From: Euprymna scolopes
Lineage: Eukaryota > Mollusca > Cephalopoda > Sepiida > Sepiolidae
NCBI GenBank assembly: GCA_024364805.1
Contig: CM044498.1
Location: forward strand, 10,056,454 to 10,120,453
Reading direction: 5' to 3'
DNA: 64,000 nucleotides
Shown piece by piece: positions 29,901 through 43,400 of this stretch; positions within the stretch are counted from its first letter, which is position 1, and every line of letters starts with the position of its first letter. The position numbers and the translations under genes are program-made. Below the pieces are notes generated by a model. That model was not told where the DNA came from, searched no databases, and saw only the letters and a program-made list of their open reading frames with translations.

Positions 29901-31443
29901 TGGTAGACTCTCCCGCCCTTGACTAAGTTAAAATAGAGCGGATCTACATACCAGTTTTCATGTATGGATTGAAGATAACCAGAGTGCTCAATACAGGATT
30001 GGAAATGTAATAGTTTTTACATTGAAAATAAAACACTATCAAAGTAAAGACTATCTTTCATGTAAACTTTAAAAGCATTTCAATGTAAAGACTGAGAAAT
30101 ATAATTTTATTACAAAATATTAAAAATAAAAAACCTGTAAAAGTAAAGACTATTTTTATATAAACTTTAAAAATATGTTTTTTTATATAAAATCATTCTG
30201 AAAAAGAAAAAAACATTTCAAAGGAAAGACTAAAAAAATATATTTTGATTGTAACATATTGTATTCAAATTAGAACCATTCTGAAAAAGAAGCGTTTTAA
30301 AGTAAATACTATTTTTTATTTAGAGTTTTAAAATTAAACTGATATTACATAAGTATTAACCAGAAGAGATTTTCCTTGCTCAACACCAGTAAGATTTCTG
30401 ATAAAAAGAAATTAAGTTAAAATGAAATAAGTTTAACATAACTCAAACTTCTAATTTAAAAATGTCAGAAACAAAAACATGGGATGTGGTGCTGGCCAAC
30501 GAAGAAACTGACTCAAATCAATCAGCATGAACACCATTGCAACAACAGGAAAATATGTATTTGGATTATTCAGATTACTGTTATCATCTTGAATATTATT
30601 ATCAGAACGTTTTGATTAATGTAGCCTCCAATGTTTCAATGGATGTAGCCTCCAAAGTTCTCCGGGTGTAGGTATCTTGTTGAATCTTTCTGTTGAACTC
30701 AGAAATCTACATAGAATTTCTAACAAAATATTTAATCTGCAGGGATAGCATCCTCACATTCTGTCAGCGATGACCATGTAGAAGTCTTAAGTAATTTGCA
30801 ATTTTATTCTTGGTTTCTTTTGCGCTGAAGATTGAACCTCCAATTCTACTTAGTACTTTATCTGTTACATTTCTGTGGACAGAAACATTCACCTAAAGAC
30901 CCATCATATATTTTTATTTACAAATCTGAATTATTTAAACTTTTTATTTCAGAACTGTTATGTTCAACTAAAGATATTACTGAAGTTTCTCAGATGATAT
31001 TCATGGACATGTTTGCAAAATCCAAGCACAATTTAAAAAGTGAAGTTTCTCTTGATTGTGATCCAGTTTGTATATTTGAAAAAAATATGGTACCCACCTG
31101 TCAACCAACCCCAGGCACATTTCCAATGACAGAAGGACAATCTGAATTTTCAACAACTGACAAGAGTTGCCCAAAATGCCAAGTAAAATCATTTCTCAAA
31201 GCCCAAGTAAAACCTTTGTTGGAAAAGCTAATAAAAAATCACAGGTAAATTGTTATAATATAATGATTTCCTAAAACATCATTTTTCTTTGAATGTCTGT
31301 TGCAGACATGGTTATCCTGAACCTGGATTGAGTGATGGAAGTGGCCTATCTTTGCCTAGTGTGCAATTTGAAAATTGGATCAATTACATTTCAAGGATTC
31401 CAGAAAATAAGCAAAATGAAAAAGACAATTTCGGGACAATACT

Positions 31444-31483
<40 letters not shown>

Positions 31484-34400
31484 CAGTTTACCTGCATGCA
31501 CTGTAAGTTATCGTATAATAAACTTGGGTTGTTTTGATAATTTTGTGGGGTCCTTGAAAAGTAATTGATCTTGAAAATTAAAGAAATATTTAAAGCATAA
31601 GTTGTGAGTGAGGATTTTAACACTGTCCCATTGATTACAAATACCAGCGTTAGCAAAGATAATTCCTCATGTCTATTTTAACACCTGGAACTGTGAGTGT
31701 AAAGATGTTGTTAGGCAAATCAAGTTATTTTTCACATGTTTGATTTAGTTCAATAAAAGAATGAAAATAATTCACATTGGTGTCGGCAATTCATTTTCTG
31801 ATCTTGATGTTCTGAAAAGCAGAACGAAGAGAATGAGAAAGAATGAAAGAGAATAAAATGCCCAGCGAGCTGGGAGCTGCATTATTTTGACTGCAACAAT
31901 AAGTTGATTATTTTTGGTTAATTCAGTGAAATTTATCTTTAATGATCCCATTCAAATCAGAGTGAAAATGATTTGCTGATAGACTTTCAAATCCCCTTTT
32001 TCATAGTAGATTTAAATGGACTTTTCACCTCCACCCCACCCAATGTGACCTATAAAGGCATTAATTCACAATCCTTTCAGCAATATTTGTTATAAATAGC
32101 CTTTAGTTTTTGGCTGTCTTGTCTATGATGTTACAATCATGAATGTCCAACTGCCTTTGCCTTATCACTGTTTATTGATATGCTCCAAATTTGCATCTTT
32201 ATATTGCAAACACATTTGAATACAACATACAAAATTATTTATAACTCTGACAACATTCCTTGCTCTTGGCACTGCCCTGATTTTAGTTGAAATAGCTTTT
32301 TCAGTTCAGGAATAGTCTGGGGATTGTTTTAACAGACATTATCTTTAATATAACCTCACACATAAAAATCTGAGATCTTATGATCTGATGAGTGTGAAGT
32401 CCATTCAAGATAGTACCTACTAATGAGACGATCACTACAATGTCTTTTCAACCATTTCAACAAGTTATTTGGAATGTGAGGAGTTGCCCCTTCTTTTTGA
32501 AACCATTGTCCATAGACCTCTTTGTCTACATAAAGTTGTCCAAAACTTCTTAACAATGACTAGATAGTAGATAGGTTATTGATCATGACTTATCTGTTAT
32601 ATAAAACGTCTTTGTATTTCTAACAAAAACTACAAAACAAACATCCACAAAGTTGGCATTTTCTTGCGCCAGATGAATAATATTTAAAATTTAGAAAAAT
32701 CATGCATTTTTTTACCCTAAATTGGTGCAGATTTTGTTGGAGAGGGGGCTGTTTGTACTAACTAAAGGTTAAATAGATCTGACTTTTTTGTTTTTCAAAG
32801 AGTATTGCCTTTACACTGATTCATTTCCAAGTAATCTCCAAAAGTGTATGTATGTTCAGAGAGAGGAATATGTAGGAGGAAATCAGGAGAGAGAAATTAG
32901 TCCCGAGCAATGTTAGGTAGCCCTGCTAGTAAATAATAAAACAAAGACCATTAGATATTCACAAGTGAAACTTACTGGAAAAGTCAGGCATAATTTATTT
33001 GTACCAGATATGGTTGGATTGCAGAAATGATTATAAATATTAATGATTCCATGGATGGCATATTTTGGTGAAAAGGGAATAAAATGGATGATAAGCAAAT
33101 ATTCATATTCTTTGTTTAATGTTATGAGTTCTTTATTACCATTATTAACCAGCAGAGAATGACCAATGTCGACTAAGAAAAGGTCCATCAGGAATGTGTG
33201 TGCAGTGTGATGTTGTATGGGAATAGAACCTGGCTAGTTGAGGGTTGATGATATGTGTTGCAAGTTTCCATCATGTTACATAGTCTAAGTTGATGGTCAG
33301 GGTTAAGAGATACTTGATTCAATTACATAATTACAATCTATTTTCTTTGGCACTTCCATGTTCTCACTTGCAGAGTTCATGGTTCAGTAAAAACACATTA
33401 GCATATTCTCATATGTGATATGTTGGGTGATAAGAACATTCTTCACATGGGTAGCTATTTTCAGTTCTGCCCAAGCCAGTTTCCCAAAAAATATAAGCAG
33501 TTCCGTTTAAGACGGCACTGAGAAAGTTGTATAAATCTCTTCTTTTCTTGAGAATTGTAATTAGCTTTCCCTAGCCCACTAAAGGACAAGGGAAGTTGAG
33601 CATAATATAGATTTTAGCAGTGTCCTGGATTTTAGTCACTGGTTGAATGAGGTAAAATCTGGCCTTATATGCTGTCCCAGATGGCAAATTCGACAACGTT
33701 ACGCAAATACCTATGATTTGATTAAAAAATATATTCATCTGTTTTAACCATATCAATTTTACGCATTTGCATTTTGTGCCGCAAAGAGTAGACTTTCACA
33801 ATTGAGTTCTCTGCGTCTTTTTTTAATTAAGAAAATGTGAGATTTCCATTTAAATCTTTATTTAAAAATTTATTTTTTTTTTTTTAATGAAAAAAGCTGA
33901 TTTCTTCTTCATCCCAATTTTATTTCTCTTTTATCATCTCTCTTGTTTTATCTTTCTTTCTCTTTTCCTCTCTCTCTCTCATCTCATCTTGTTTTTCTTC
34001 CCTTGCATAAATGTTAATTTTGCCATACTTCAAACGATTTACAATGGAAAGGATAGGGAAGATAAGATTTTTTATTTCATTAAAAAATGACTTGCTGTCT
34101 CCTTCCTATACTTGGGGTCTTTCTCTTAATGTTTTTCTTGTTTATTTCTTGAACCAAACATATTTTTTATGTTTTAAACTTTTATTATACCCCAAAAAAC
34201 TTTTTGACATGTAAAATAAACTTTGAAAATTTGTTTTTACACAAAAATTTAATTTTTTTTTTTTTTTTTTTTTTTACACAGTGATCACCACTTATCAAGG
34301 CCCGGAAGTCACTCAGGGATAAGGGTTATTATTATTATTAACAAAATTCAACAAATGTAAAACATATTTATCGATATTTTTGGTATGACAAAAAGGTATT

Positions 34401-37400
34401 GTTGATTAACATCCTTTACTACCACCCCCTTCCAAAAAAGTTAGATTCAACTATTTTAGAGAATTATGTGTAAATAATATGAAAAACGTGAAAAAAAAAA
34501 GAAGTTATTTTAGAATTTAGAGTGGGGGATCAGTTTTGCATGTGAATTCAACATAAAATGATCCCCCTATTTCTATGCCATTTTTTTTTTTTCGGGCAGT
34601 TATCAAATTTGTACTTGTTTTTGTTTTTTTTTTGCAATTGGAAATAAACTCTGTGATCTTACAACTTTTTTCTTGTTTGGGAGTACTTGACATGTTTACT
34701 TGATAGAATTAACAGAAGATTTTTTTTGGGTGGGTGGACTTGGCACTCAAACTAGGGTTAGTAGTAGAGTTAATGAATTTTTTAGGATGCGAGTTTGTCA
34801 CTATTAAACTAGGGTAAGCAGTAGGGCAAGTAATTATTGGAAAAAATTCTTTTTCTATTCAGCATGTATCCCCCCCCCCTAAAAAAATAATGCATAACAA
34901 ATTTTTTTTGATTAAAGCTAAAAAAACTAGAATGGCCCAGAAATGGATTTTCATTCTACAGGGTGGAACGATAAAATTGTCGCCCTAGAAAAGACATGAT
35001 TCCATTTCCATTTGATGAAAACTAGTTTTCTTTGTTTGTTACAGACCATCTACTAGTTGGCTGATTATGTACAAATCCCAAGAACGATAGGAGGCTTCTA
35101 TCATGTCTGAAAGTGATACAATGTTTAATGAGCAAGATTGGCGATGCACCGCTGTACAACTCATACTCTTTACCGATCCAAGTTATGACACCCACTGGAC
35201 TACTTTGTTTGGTCATATGTTGAGAACATCACCAAAATGATCTCCTACAATACCAAAGCCATCCTGATCACTGCCATCCGCCGAGTATTCACCGAGCTCC
35301 TGTCGCCACTTGTGGAAAAGGCATACTCCCAGTCCTGGACCTGTATCAAGGCAGTGATTGAGGCTGAAGGCAGCTACATTGAATAGATGTCAGCTCTACT
35401 ACATGAAGTTACCTAAATTGACTTTTTCAATAAGTTTTAAAATAAAGCTGTAGTGTTGTTTTCTTTGGGGCAACACTTTTATCGTTCCACCTTATACATA
35501 AATTTCACATATGTTGGAATTAGATTGGAAAATAGGGAGAGAGAGCAAGTTGGAAAATTGGTGGGAGGAGGCATGCCCACTCAGGTTGGGAAATTAATCT
35601 CAACTTCAGATTTTTTTGCAATTGACCATTCTCACCCCTGATAATTGGTCTTCTAATCCAGAGCAAATAACACATTGAATAGAAAATTTGTTAATTTTAT
35701 CACTAAATTCATAATTTTCTCTTCATTGCAGATCCTGTCATTATATGTCTTTATTGAATTATCACTGCCCATTAGCAGTGATGAAAGCTGAACCACAAAG
35801 AAAAACATCAAAAAATAAAACAACTACTGATTGTTTCAAGAGAAATATCAACTGTAAGAAATATTAGATTTAACTCTACAAACATTTCTTAATGACCTTC
35901 AAACTTAATGATTTGTGCCTAGCATGTTAGTTTAATAAGACTAATTATTAGTAGTGATAATGGGCACATACATGTAGATTATCTTTTTCTTCTATTATAT
36001 AGAAGGTAGTTTCCATTTGTATGTTTGTGTGTATGTCCAACTTAAAATCAGAAACTACAAAACAAGCACCCACAATGTTTTTATATTCTTGAGCGGTGTT
36101 GCCCTGGATGACTAATATCTAAAATTAAAGAAAAGGATTCCTTCTTGGGAAATCAATTGTGTCATGTTTTGTCTGGGAGGAAGGGTTTCATTTTTTTTTT
36201 TTTTTCAGCAATTTTCAGTTTTATCTATGATATAAAGAAGTGAATGACTTAACATTATTATTATTTACAATAGACCAGAATGTGCTAAGTAGAGGTGTAA
36301 GAGGGGTAGGAGAAGAAGGATGTAGAAAAATGGAGAAACAGAAAAGAGAAATATAGATGGATTGAGAAAGGTAGAGAGATAAGAGTTTTAATATAAAAAT
36401 GTTGCACACACTTCTTCTATTTTGTTTTTATGGCCTCTAGGTAATGCTGGGTAGCCCTGCTAGTAAAATTTAAAAAATCTATATAAATAAAACAATAGAT
36501 ATATGTATGTGTGTATGTCTGCATGTGTGTAAATATTTTACCGATAAACTCTTAAACTAATGTCCACATAGCACTAAAATCATCAGGAAATAGTATATAT
36601 AACAAGTAAAATCTTTGTTTGTATGGATGGATGATGCATACAGAAATATTTTGGTAAGTTGAAATGCAAAATGTTCATTTCAACTTGTAAACATATTTCT
36701 ATTAATTTTGCGCATGCATAAATTCAATCATAGCTTTAAGTGGTTTAAATCTTTCTTATCTGTCTTTGCTCAAATGGTAGGAAACGTGGCTGGAGTGCTA
36801 AATGAGGGAACACAGCTGGAGCACTAAATGTTTTGGTTTCGAATCTAGCTGATAGCATTCAAATCATTTTTATTTTTAACTTTTGAAATCAGTACTGTAT
36901 ATACATAATATTCAATAGAAAATTGGCTCTAATAGTAAATACAAAATCTGCATGAATTAAAATATATTTAAGCATATTTTATGAAGTGATTAATGGGAAT
37001 TCATAGGCATTACAACAAAAATCCTACAGGTTTTAATTATTGTTGAGTTAGCTCCCTTTGTTTTGTTTTTCTTTAAGGTTGTTTTCAAAATGGCTGACAA
37101 GATAGACACATTTCAATTTAAAAATAAAACCATTTGATCAATTTACATGATTTTTGAAACATTTCATTTTGTCTTGGGTGCATACATCTTTTGTTTGTAA
37201 ATATAGGGGTAATTTGGAACAAGAACCAAATTAGATTATCTGATGCTTTTATTTAGACATTTGAAATTTGAACCAACATTTATAAATTGACATAATGATT
37301 GTTTTACATTTTTTTTTTCATTTTTTTCTTTCCTATAGCAAAAAAATCCAGCATAAAAGTAATTAAAAAATTAACCACAAGAAGAAGGAAAGCCTCCGTC

Positions 37401-40400
37401 AAGATGTTATTGGATGACTTTATTCCACATAAACAGGTAAATTACTTACTTCATTGCAGATTCCTCAGTGGATATATGTACACCACTTTATCGATGTACA
37501 GTCCTTCCATATTATTCAGTGTTTTTCTAATCTCTTCATTGTTAAGCAGAAAGCTCGACATCACTGTGGATCTGACCAGTCCTGAACCACAAAGTTTTTT
37601 TTTTTTTTACTGGGAAAATTGTTTCTTGAATGCTTGTTATACATTCCTCTCCTCTAAGAAAAGCATGATTCTTTTCAATGGGGAAACCTTAGAGGAGGAT
37701 GATTGCTTAAAGTACTTCAGCTTAATGTTTGTCATCATAGGTTAAGGGTACGATAATATCAACATCCGAATCGATAACGCTCAGCACGTTTTCAGTCACC
37801 TACAATCCTGTCTATGGTCTTGACTCGAGATCATAATAGACACTAAAGTCTAGATCTACCAAGCACTTGTTTGGATACGCCTTCTCTATGGCTGCAAAAC
37901 CTGGCCATTGAAAGTTGTGGATCTCAAAAGTCTAGAAATTTTTTACCAATACTGTCTCCACTGAATTCTGTGGTTCTACTTGTACCATTTTGTCTTCAAT
38001 ATCCAAGTTGGAATGCATTGCAGGATCATCGGCCTCAACCAATCTCTTTTAAAGACGAGACTTTGCTGGTTTGATGACACTGCACAACGCAACCCAGGAG
38101 AGTTCATCCAAAAAATAATAGCCCTGGAACCATGCCAAGATTGGCAAAGACACCCAAGAGGCTAGCTAAAGATATGATTGCATACTATAAAAGCAGATGT
38201 TGAACTTAACTCTGAACCACAGATCTATGGTGTTTGTTGCTGGCCCTTAGACTAACTACATATCACTATCTTGATCAGTATGGATCATTGTGCATGGTCT
38301 GCATTCATCTGAGAAGCTTTATGTTCTACCGGAGGAGTTGACTTAACCTATCCTTTGTGAATATTGCCTCAAATACAAAAAGTAAATATTACTTTCAGGA
38401 TCTTTTCTAATGACATGGTCAAAGTAGTTAATTTTTCTTTTCTAATGATATGGCCAAACCAGTTAATTTTTCTTTTCTAATTATATGGTCAAACNNNNNN
38501 NNNNNNNNNNNNNNNNNNNNNNNNNNNNNNNNNNNNNNNNNNNNNNNNNNNNNNNNNNNNNNNNNNNNNNNNNNNNNNNNNNNNNNNNNNNNNNNNNNNN
38601 NNNNNNNNNNNNNNNNNNNNNNNNNNNNNNNNNNNNNNNNNNNNNNNNNNNNNNNNNNNNNNNNNNNNNNNNNNNNNNNNNNNNNNNNNNNNNNNNNNNN
38701 NNNNNNNNNNNNNNNNNNNNNNNNNNNNNNNNNNNNNNNNNNNNNNNNNNNNNNNNNNNNNNNNNNNNNNNNNNNNNNNNNNNNNNNNNNNNNNNNNNNN
38801 NNNNNNNNNNNNNNNNNNNNNNNNNNNNNNNNNNNNNNNNNNNNNNNNNNNNNNNNNNNNNNNNNNNNNNNNNNNNNNNNNNNNNNNNNNNNNNNNNNNN
38901 NNNNNNNNNNNNNNNNNNNNNNNNNNNNNNNNNNNNNNNNNNNNNNNNNNNNNNNNNNNNNNNNNNNNNNNNNNNNNNNNNNNNNNNNNNNNNNNNNNNN
39001 NNNNNNNNNNNNNNNNNNNNNNNNNNNNNNNNNNNNNNNNNNNNNNNNNNNNNNNNNNNNNNNNNNNNNNNNNNNNNNNNNNNNNNNNNNNNNNNNNNNN
39101 NNNNNNNNNNNNNNNNNNNNNNNNNNNNNNNNNNNNNNNNNNNNNNNNNNNNNNNNNNNNNNNNNNNNNNNNNNNNNNNNNNNNNNNNNNNNNNNNNNNN
39201 NNNNNNNNNNNNNNNNNNNNNNNNNNNNNNNNNNNNNNNNNNNNNNNNNNNNNNNNNNNNNNNNNNNNNNNNNNNNNNNNNNNNNNNNNNNNNNCTTTTC
39301 TAATGATATAGTCAAAGCAGTTAATTTTTCTTTTATTGATAACTTTGCACATAAACAGGAAAATTGTTTTGGCAAAAGCATGTAAAATTACTATTTGAAA
39401 ACTCTAAACTCTTTATTGTTAGAGAAATAAAAATACAAGAACAGAAGATATTATATCGAGCACATATTTACCAGGCAACTGATATCACTCAAGTTGGGAA
39501 AAAATTTTAAAAACTTTTATAAAGTCCACTTTAACCATCATGCATGACATACCTGTATCTCCATTGTCACTGATGGTTTAATAGTAATAGACTTATTTTG
39601 TATTTAGAAGAGTTGGAGAAACATAGGATGTTTGATGCATCAATTGTAACTATAAATGGCTGATTTTTGTAGATAAATGCTTGTAAGGAATAATTTTTCT
39701 ACTTTGGAAGACATAGTCATTTGTATGCCTCAAATCCACTGTTGTTCCATCTGTGCAGGACGCGACAGAAGTCGATTGTCAAGTTGGGGCCGTCAGTGGT
39801 TCATGTGGAGCTGTTGGGAGATTTAAGTATCAACCAAGAATCTGTTAATCTATCGTCAAGTTGATCTTTATCTATGATTACAAGACATAACCAACGAGGC
39901 AGAATGATTGGCAGAAGTTGCATCATTTACATTTTTAGTAAGCCAACTGTGTCACAACTGCTGTTCTTTGCCAACATCCCAACTTGAAATCTCTGCAGTC
40001 TATGTTGTTGCACAATGTCTTTGATAGTTTGGGCATGCAGTTGATCCCCTAGAAGGGGAATTAATTTGCAACGTAAGTCTACCTACTATTTTCCTAGATC
40101 CTTAGCTACCCACTGAGATACTTGCACCACTCACAACATAATCTGCTCTCTTTATCTGGTTGGACACCAAAGGACAGACCTGGTCAACAGCCATTAAGGA
40201 CATTACTAAGCTCTCAGGTTGGTTTGCCATCTTGTGCAATCTTGCTCAGAACAGCAATGCATGGATGACTATTGTTTGGGATGTGATGAAGATCAGGAAA
40301 GTAACCGGCACAATCAGAGACTGAGTTTTTTTTTTTTTTTTTTTTTACATAGGAATCGCCACTTATCACTTACCAGAGGCCAATCGAGGATAAGGATTAA

Positions 40401-43400
40401 AGAGTGTACAGTTGTGGAAATTTGTAAATTGGATTATTTAAGGGGAACAGCTCATCAAAAACTTGTTTATGTTGGACTTGAAGATGACCATATTATAGTC
40501 AACTGAAAAGCAGGCAAATGGAAGAGATTTCCATAGGTGTGCAGGTCTAAGAAAGAAGCTTTGTTCATGGAATCTACATTTAGGTTTAGGCACAGATAAA
40601 GAGTGGGAGAAATTATTAAAAGTGTTTTCAGCTAGATGAGTGTTTCTCATGAAAGTTTGGCAAGGACGGGGGGGGGGGCATAGATTGAAGCCCAGACAAG
40701 CACTTGCCATGAAAATAACGATAAAGCAGAGACAGCCTTGCAATGTCTCTTCTGTGAGAAAGTGGTTGCAGGGAAGAGAAAAGGGCATTCCCTACTAAGC
40801 TACAAAGTATATTTTGAACTCTGTCAAGTCAGGATAAGGTCTTTCTAGCAGCTCCTGCCCAGATGTGGCAACAGTACTCCATTCTTGGATGTACCTGGCT
40901 CTTATATAGGTAGAGAATTGCATCAGCAATGAAATATCTACTATTTGATAGAAGGATCCCACCATTTTTCCAGCAACCTTGGCAACGGATTTGATGTACA
41001 TGTTCCATTTCAGATCAGAGTAAAGGTCAAACCCAGAAGCTTGTCAAAGCATGGAGCCTCCCCAAGACGAGACCCATTTATTTCAATTGATGCCAGATGG
41101 GGACTAGGTCATTGATGTAAAGATAGAAGCTTGGTTTTAGATGCATTAAAATTAACCAGCCACCTCTTTCCCCATTGTACTATATGCTCAAGATCAGAGG
41201 AGAGAGAATCAGAGAGAACTTGGTCATTTAAAGCCTTTGATGTAGTAGTGTCATTAGCATAGATGTCAACGAATGATTTAAGTATGTGTTTTGGGAGATC
41301 ATTGATATAGATCAGGAAGAGAGTTGGGCCCAGGATGGACCCCTGAGGGACTCCAGCATTAATACTGTGTGCTTCCGATTTCTGCCTATCAACCACTACT
41401 CTTATGAACCTGTCAAAGAGAAATGATTTGATAATTGAGAAGACATTTCCAGCTATACCATAGCTGGAGATTTTGTGAAGTAAACCTTTAGACCATATCC
41501 TATCAAAGGCCTTTGATATGTCAAAAGCAATTGCCCTAGAAAGTAAGCTTCTGTCGAGAGATTCGCTAATCCTATGAGATATAACCATAAGCACATCTGC
41601 TGTAGATCTAGCAGAATGGAAACCATATTGCATGTCACTAAGAAGTTTATTTTTGCTGAGGTGGTTGACTACTTCTCTATTTAACACAGATTCCAGCAAC
41701 TTACTCATAATGCACAGGAGACTTGGTCTGTACTGAGTTGGAGATGACTGATCACCTGAATTTATTGCACATGCTCAATAATGTAAAATCAGTTCCACAG
41801 GTCATTTCATCAGTTTAAGGTATTAAAGCAAATGACATTGGTCTCCATATCAATGCGGATAAGACAAAGTTTATGACTTTCAATGTGAAAGGAGAGATCA
41901 GGGCTCTGGTTGGATCAACACTGAAAGAAGGCGCTGAGTTTGTGTATCTGGGTATCAACATAGCTTCCACAGAGAGAGATATCGAAATTCGCATCTCAAA
42001 AGCATGGGCCGCATTGGATGGGCTACATGCAGTATGGACTTCGGGACTAACTAACAAACTGAAAAGGCAGTTCTTCAGGGCAGTGGTAGAGTCTGTCCTT
42101 GTTTACGGTGCTACAACCTGGACACTCACCAAAAGATTGGAAAGAAGACTAGATGGCACATACACTCGTATGCTACGAACAGTATTAAATATATCTTGGC
42201 AAAATCATCCCACGAAGCAGCAACTTTATGGCAACCTACCTGTCATATCTAATACCATCAGAGAAAGACACCTACGATTTGCTGGTCATTATCTGAGGAG
42301 CAAACCTGAATTGGTGTAATGGACGCCACGACACGGACGCGCAAGCAAAGGAAGACCTAGATCTACGTACATCCAGCAAATAGCAAACAACGCCAACTGT
42401 GAACCTGAAGATCTGAGGCAGCTGATGAAAGACAGGAAACTCTGGAGAGGAAGAGTCACATTAGTCCGGGCAAGGAGCCCGTCATGATGATAATGATAAA
42501 GGTATTGTTAATTAATTGTTGCTTGTGCTTTTTGTTTCATCTTTTCGTTTTGTCTAATCTCCACTTGTATTCTTACATTTATTTTTCTTCTTTTCAATAG
42601 ATTTACCGTTTTGTTCGAGCTTGTTTATTGCGATTGATTCCAACCGAACTTCTTGGCTCGGATCATAACATGGCAGTCCTACTGAAAAGTATCCTTTACT
42701 AGCATTTATTAGCATTCTCAGTTGATTTGTTTTTATGAGAATTGTTCCAAAAGTAATGCATCCCATTTTTTCACTCAAAAAGTTGAAGAGCTACAAAGAC
42801 GGTAGTGGTACCATTAAATCAAACGATCTTTTGTGCTCTAGAATTTATTTTTCTACATAGTCACCACCATTGTCAATGCATTTTTGCCAGGAATTCAATG
42901 ACGCATCGCTGCTTTTGAAGCATGTCCATGAAAGGGTTGCTTTCTTAGAGTCTCACACCATCAATATCTGCAACAGAGAGATGAAACTTTCAGGTCATGA
43001 ATGCATAAGTTCAGTCATCATAACAATGTAATTTGAAATCCCCTCTGATCTAATCTGGTGGAATACAAAAAAATAGGAGACATTACTTTTGGAACCCTCT
43101 ATTTAGTTTATTGTTATTTAATCAGCAAGAGCTCTGTAAATGGAGTTCAAAATTGTTTGAATTATGCAAATATTTTTAGTTGTTAAAAAAATTATGTGAA
43201 TTCAGTTTTGGAATTCTCTACTACTTGTGGTAATGTGTAATGATTATCATCTTGAAGTATATATTGTCGCTGTGTATTTCAGAATATTTCCACCTGTCCA
43301 CTCGAATAAAGAAAACACACAATGGTGGCATTTTGCACCAAAAACATGTTATTCACACGATCAGCTTGTGCACTCGCGTGTTGTTCATATGCAACACGCA

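Noticed and set aside
30832-30952. Extension of exon 8 to the left as one open frame from 30832
   Set aside because: The acceptor TTTTTATTTCAG at 30952 is strong, the phase from exon 7 requires entry there, and the upstream residues have no TERT similarity.
31289-31568. Open frames continuing after exon 8
   Set aside because: They run into a poly(T) tract, encode Phe runs and are not in phase with exon 9; the GTAAAT donor at 31245 is used instead.
34730-34830. TTAGGG-like motifs (also at 48215-48300) that could suggest interstitial telomeric repeats in a telomerase gene
   Set aside because: Each site has at most one and a half TTAGGG units, embedded in a longer dispersed repeat; no tandem array exists.
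38428-39385. Long open frames across the N block
   Set aside because: They consist of unknown bases; only the flanking minisatellite is real sequence.
39740-40320. Possible extra TERT exon in intron 10
   Set aside because: No reading frame here resembles the TERT RNA-binding domain, and exons 10 and 11 already join in phase with the expected protein sequence.
41873-42319. A host gene on the + strand next to exon 11
   Set aside because: The residues are those of a non-LTR retrotransposon C-terminal region with a stop at its end, not of a cellular protein.
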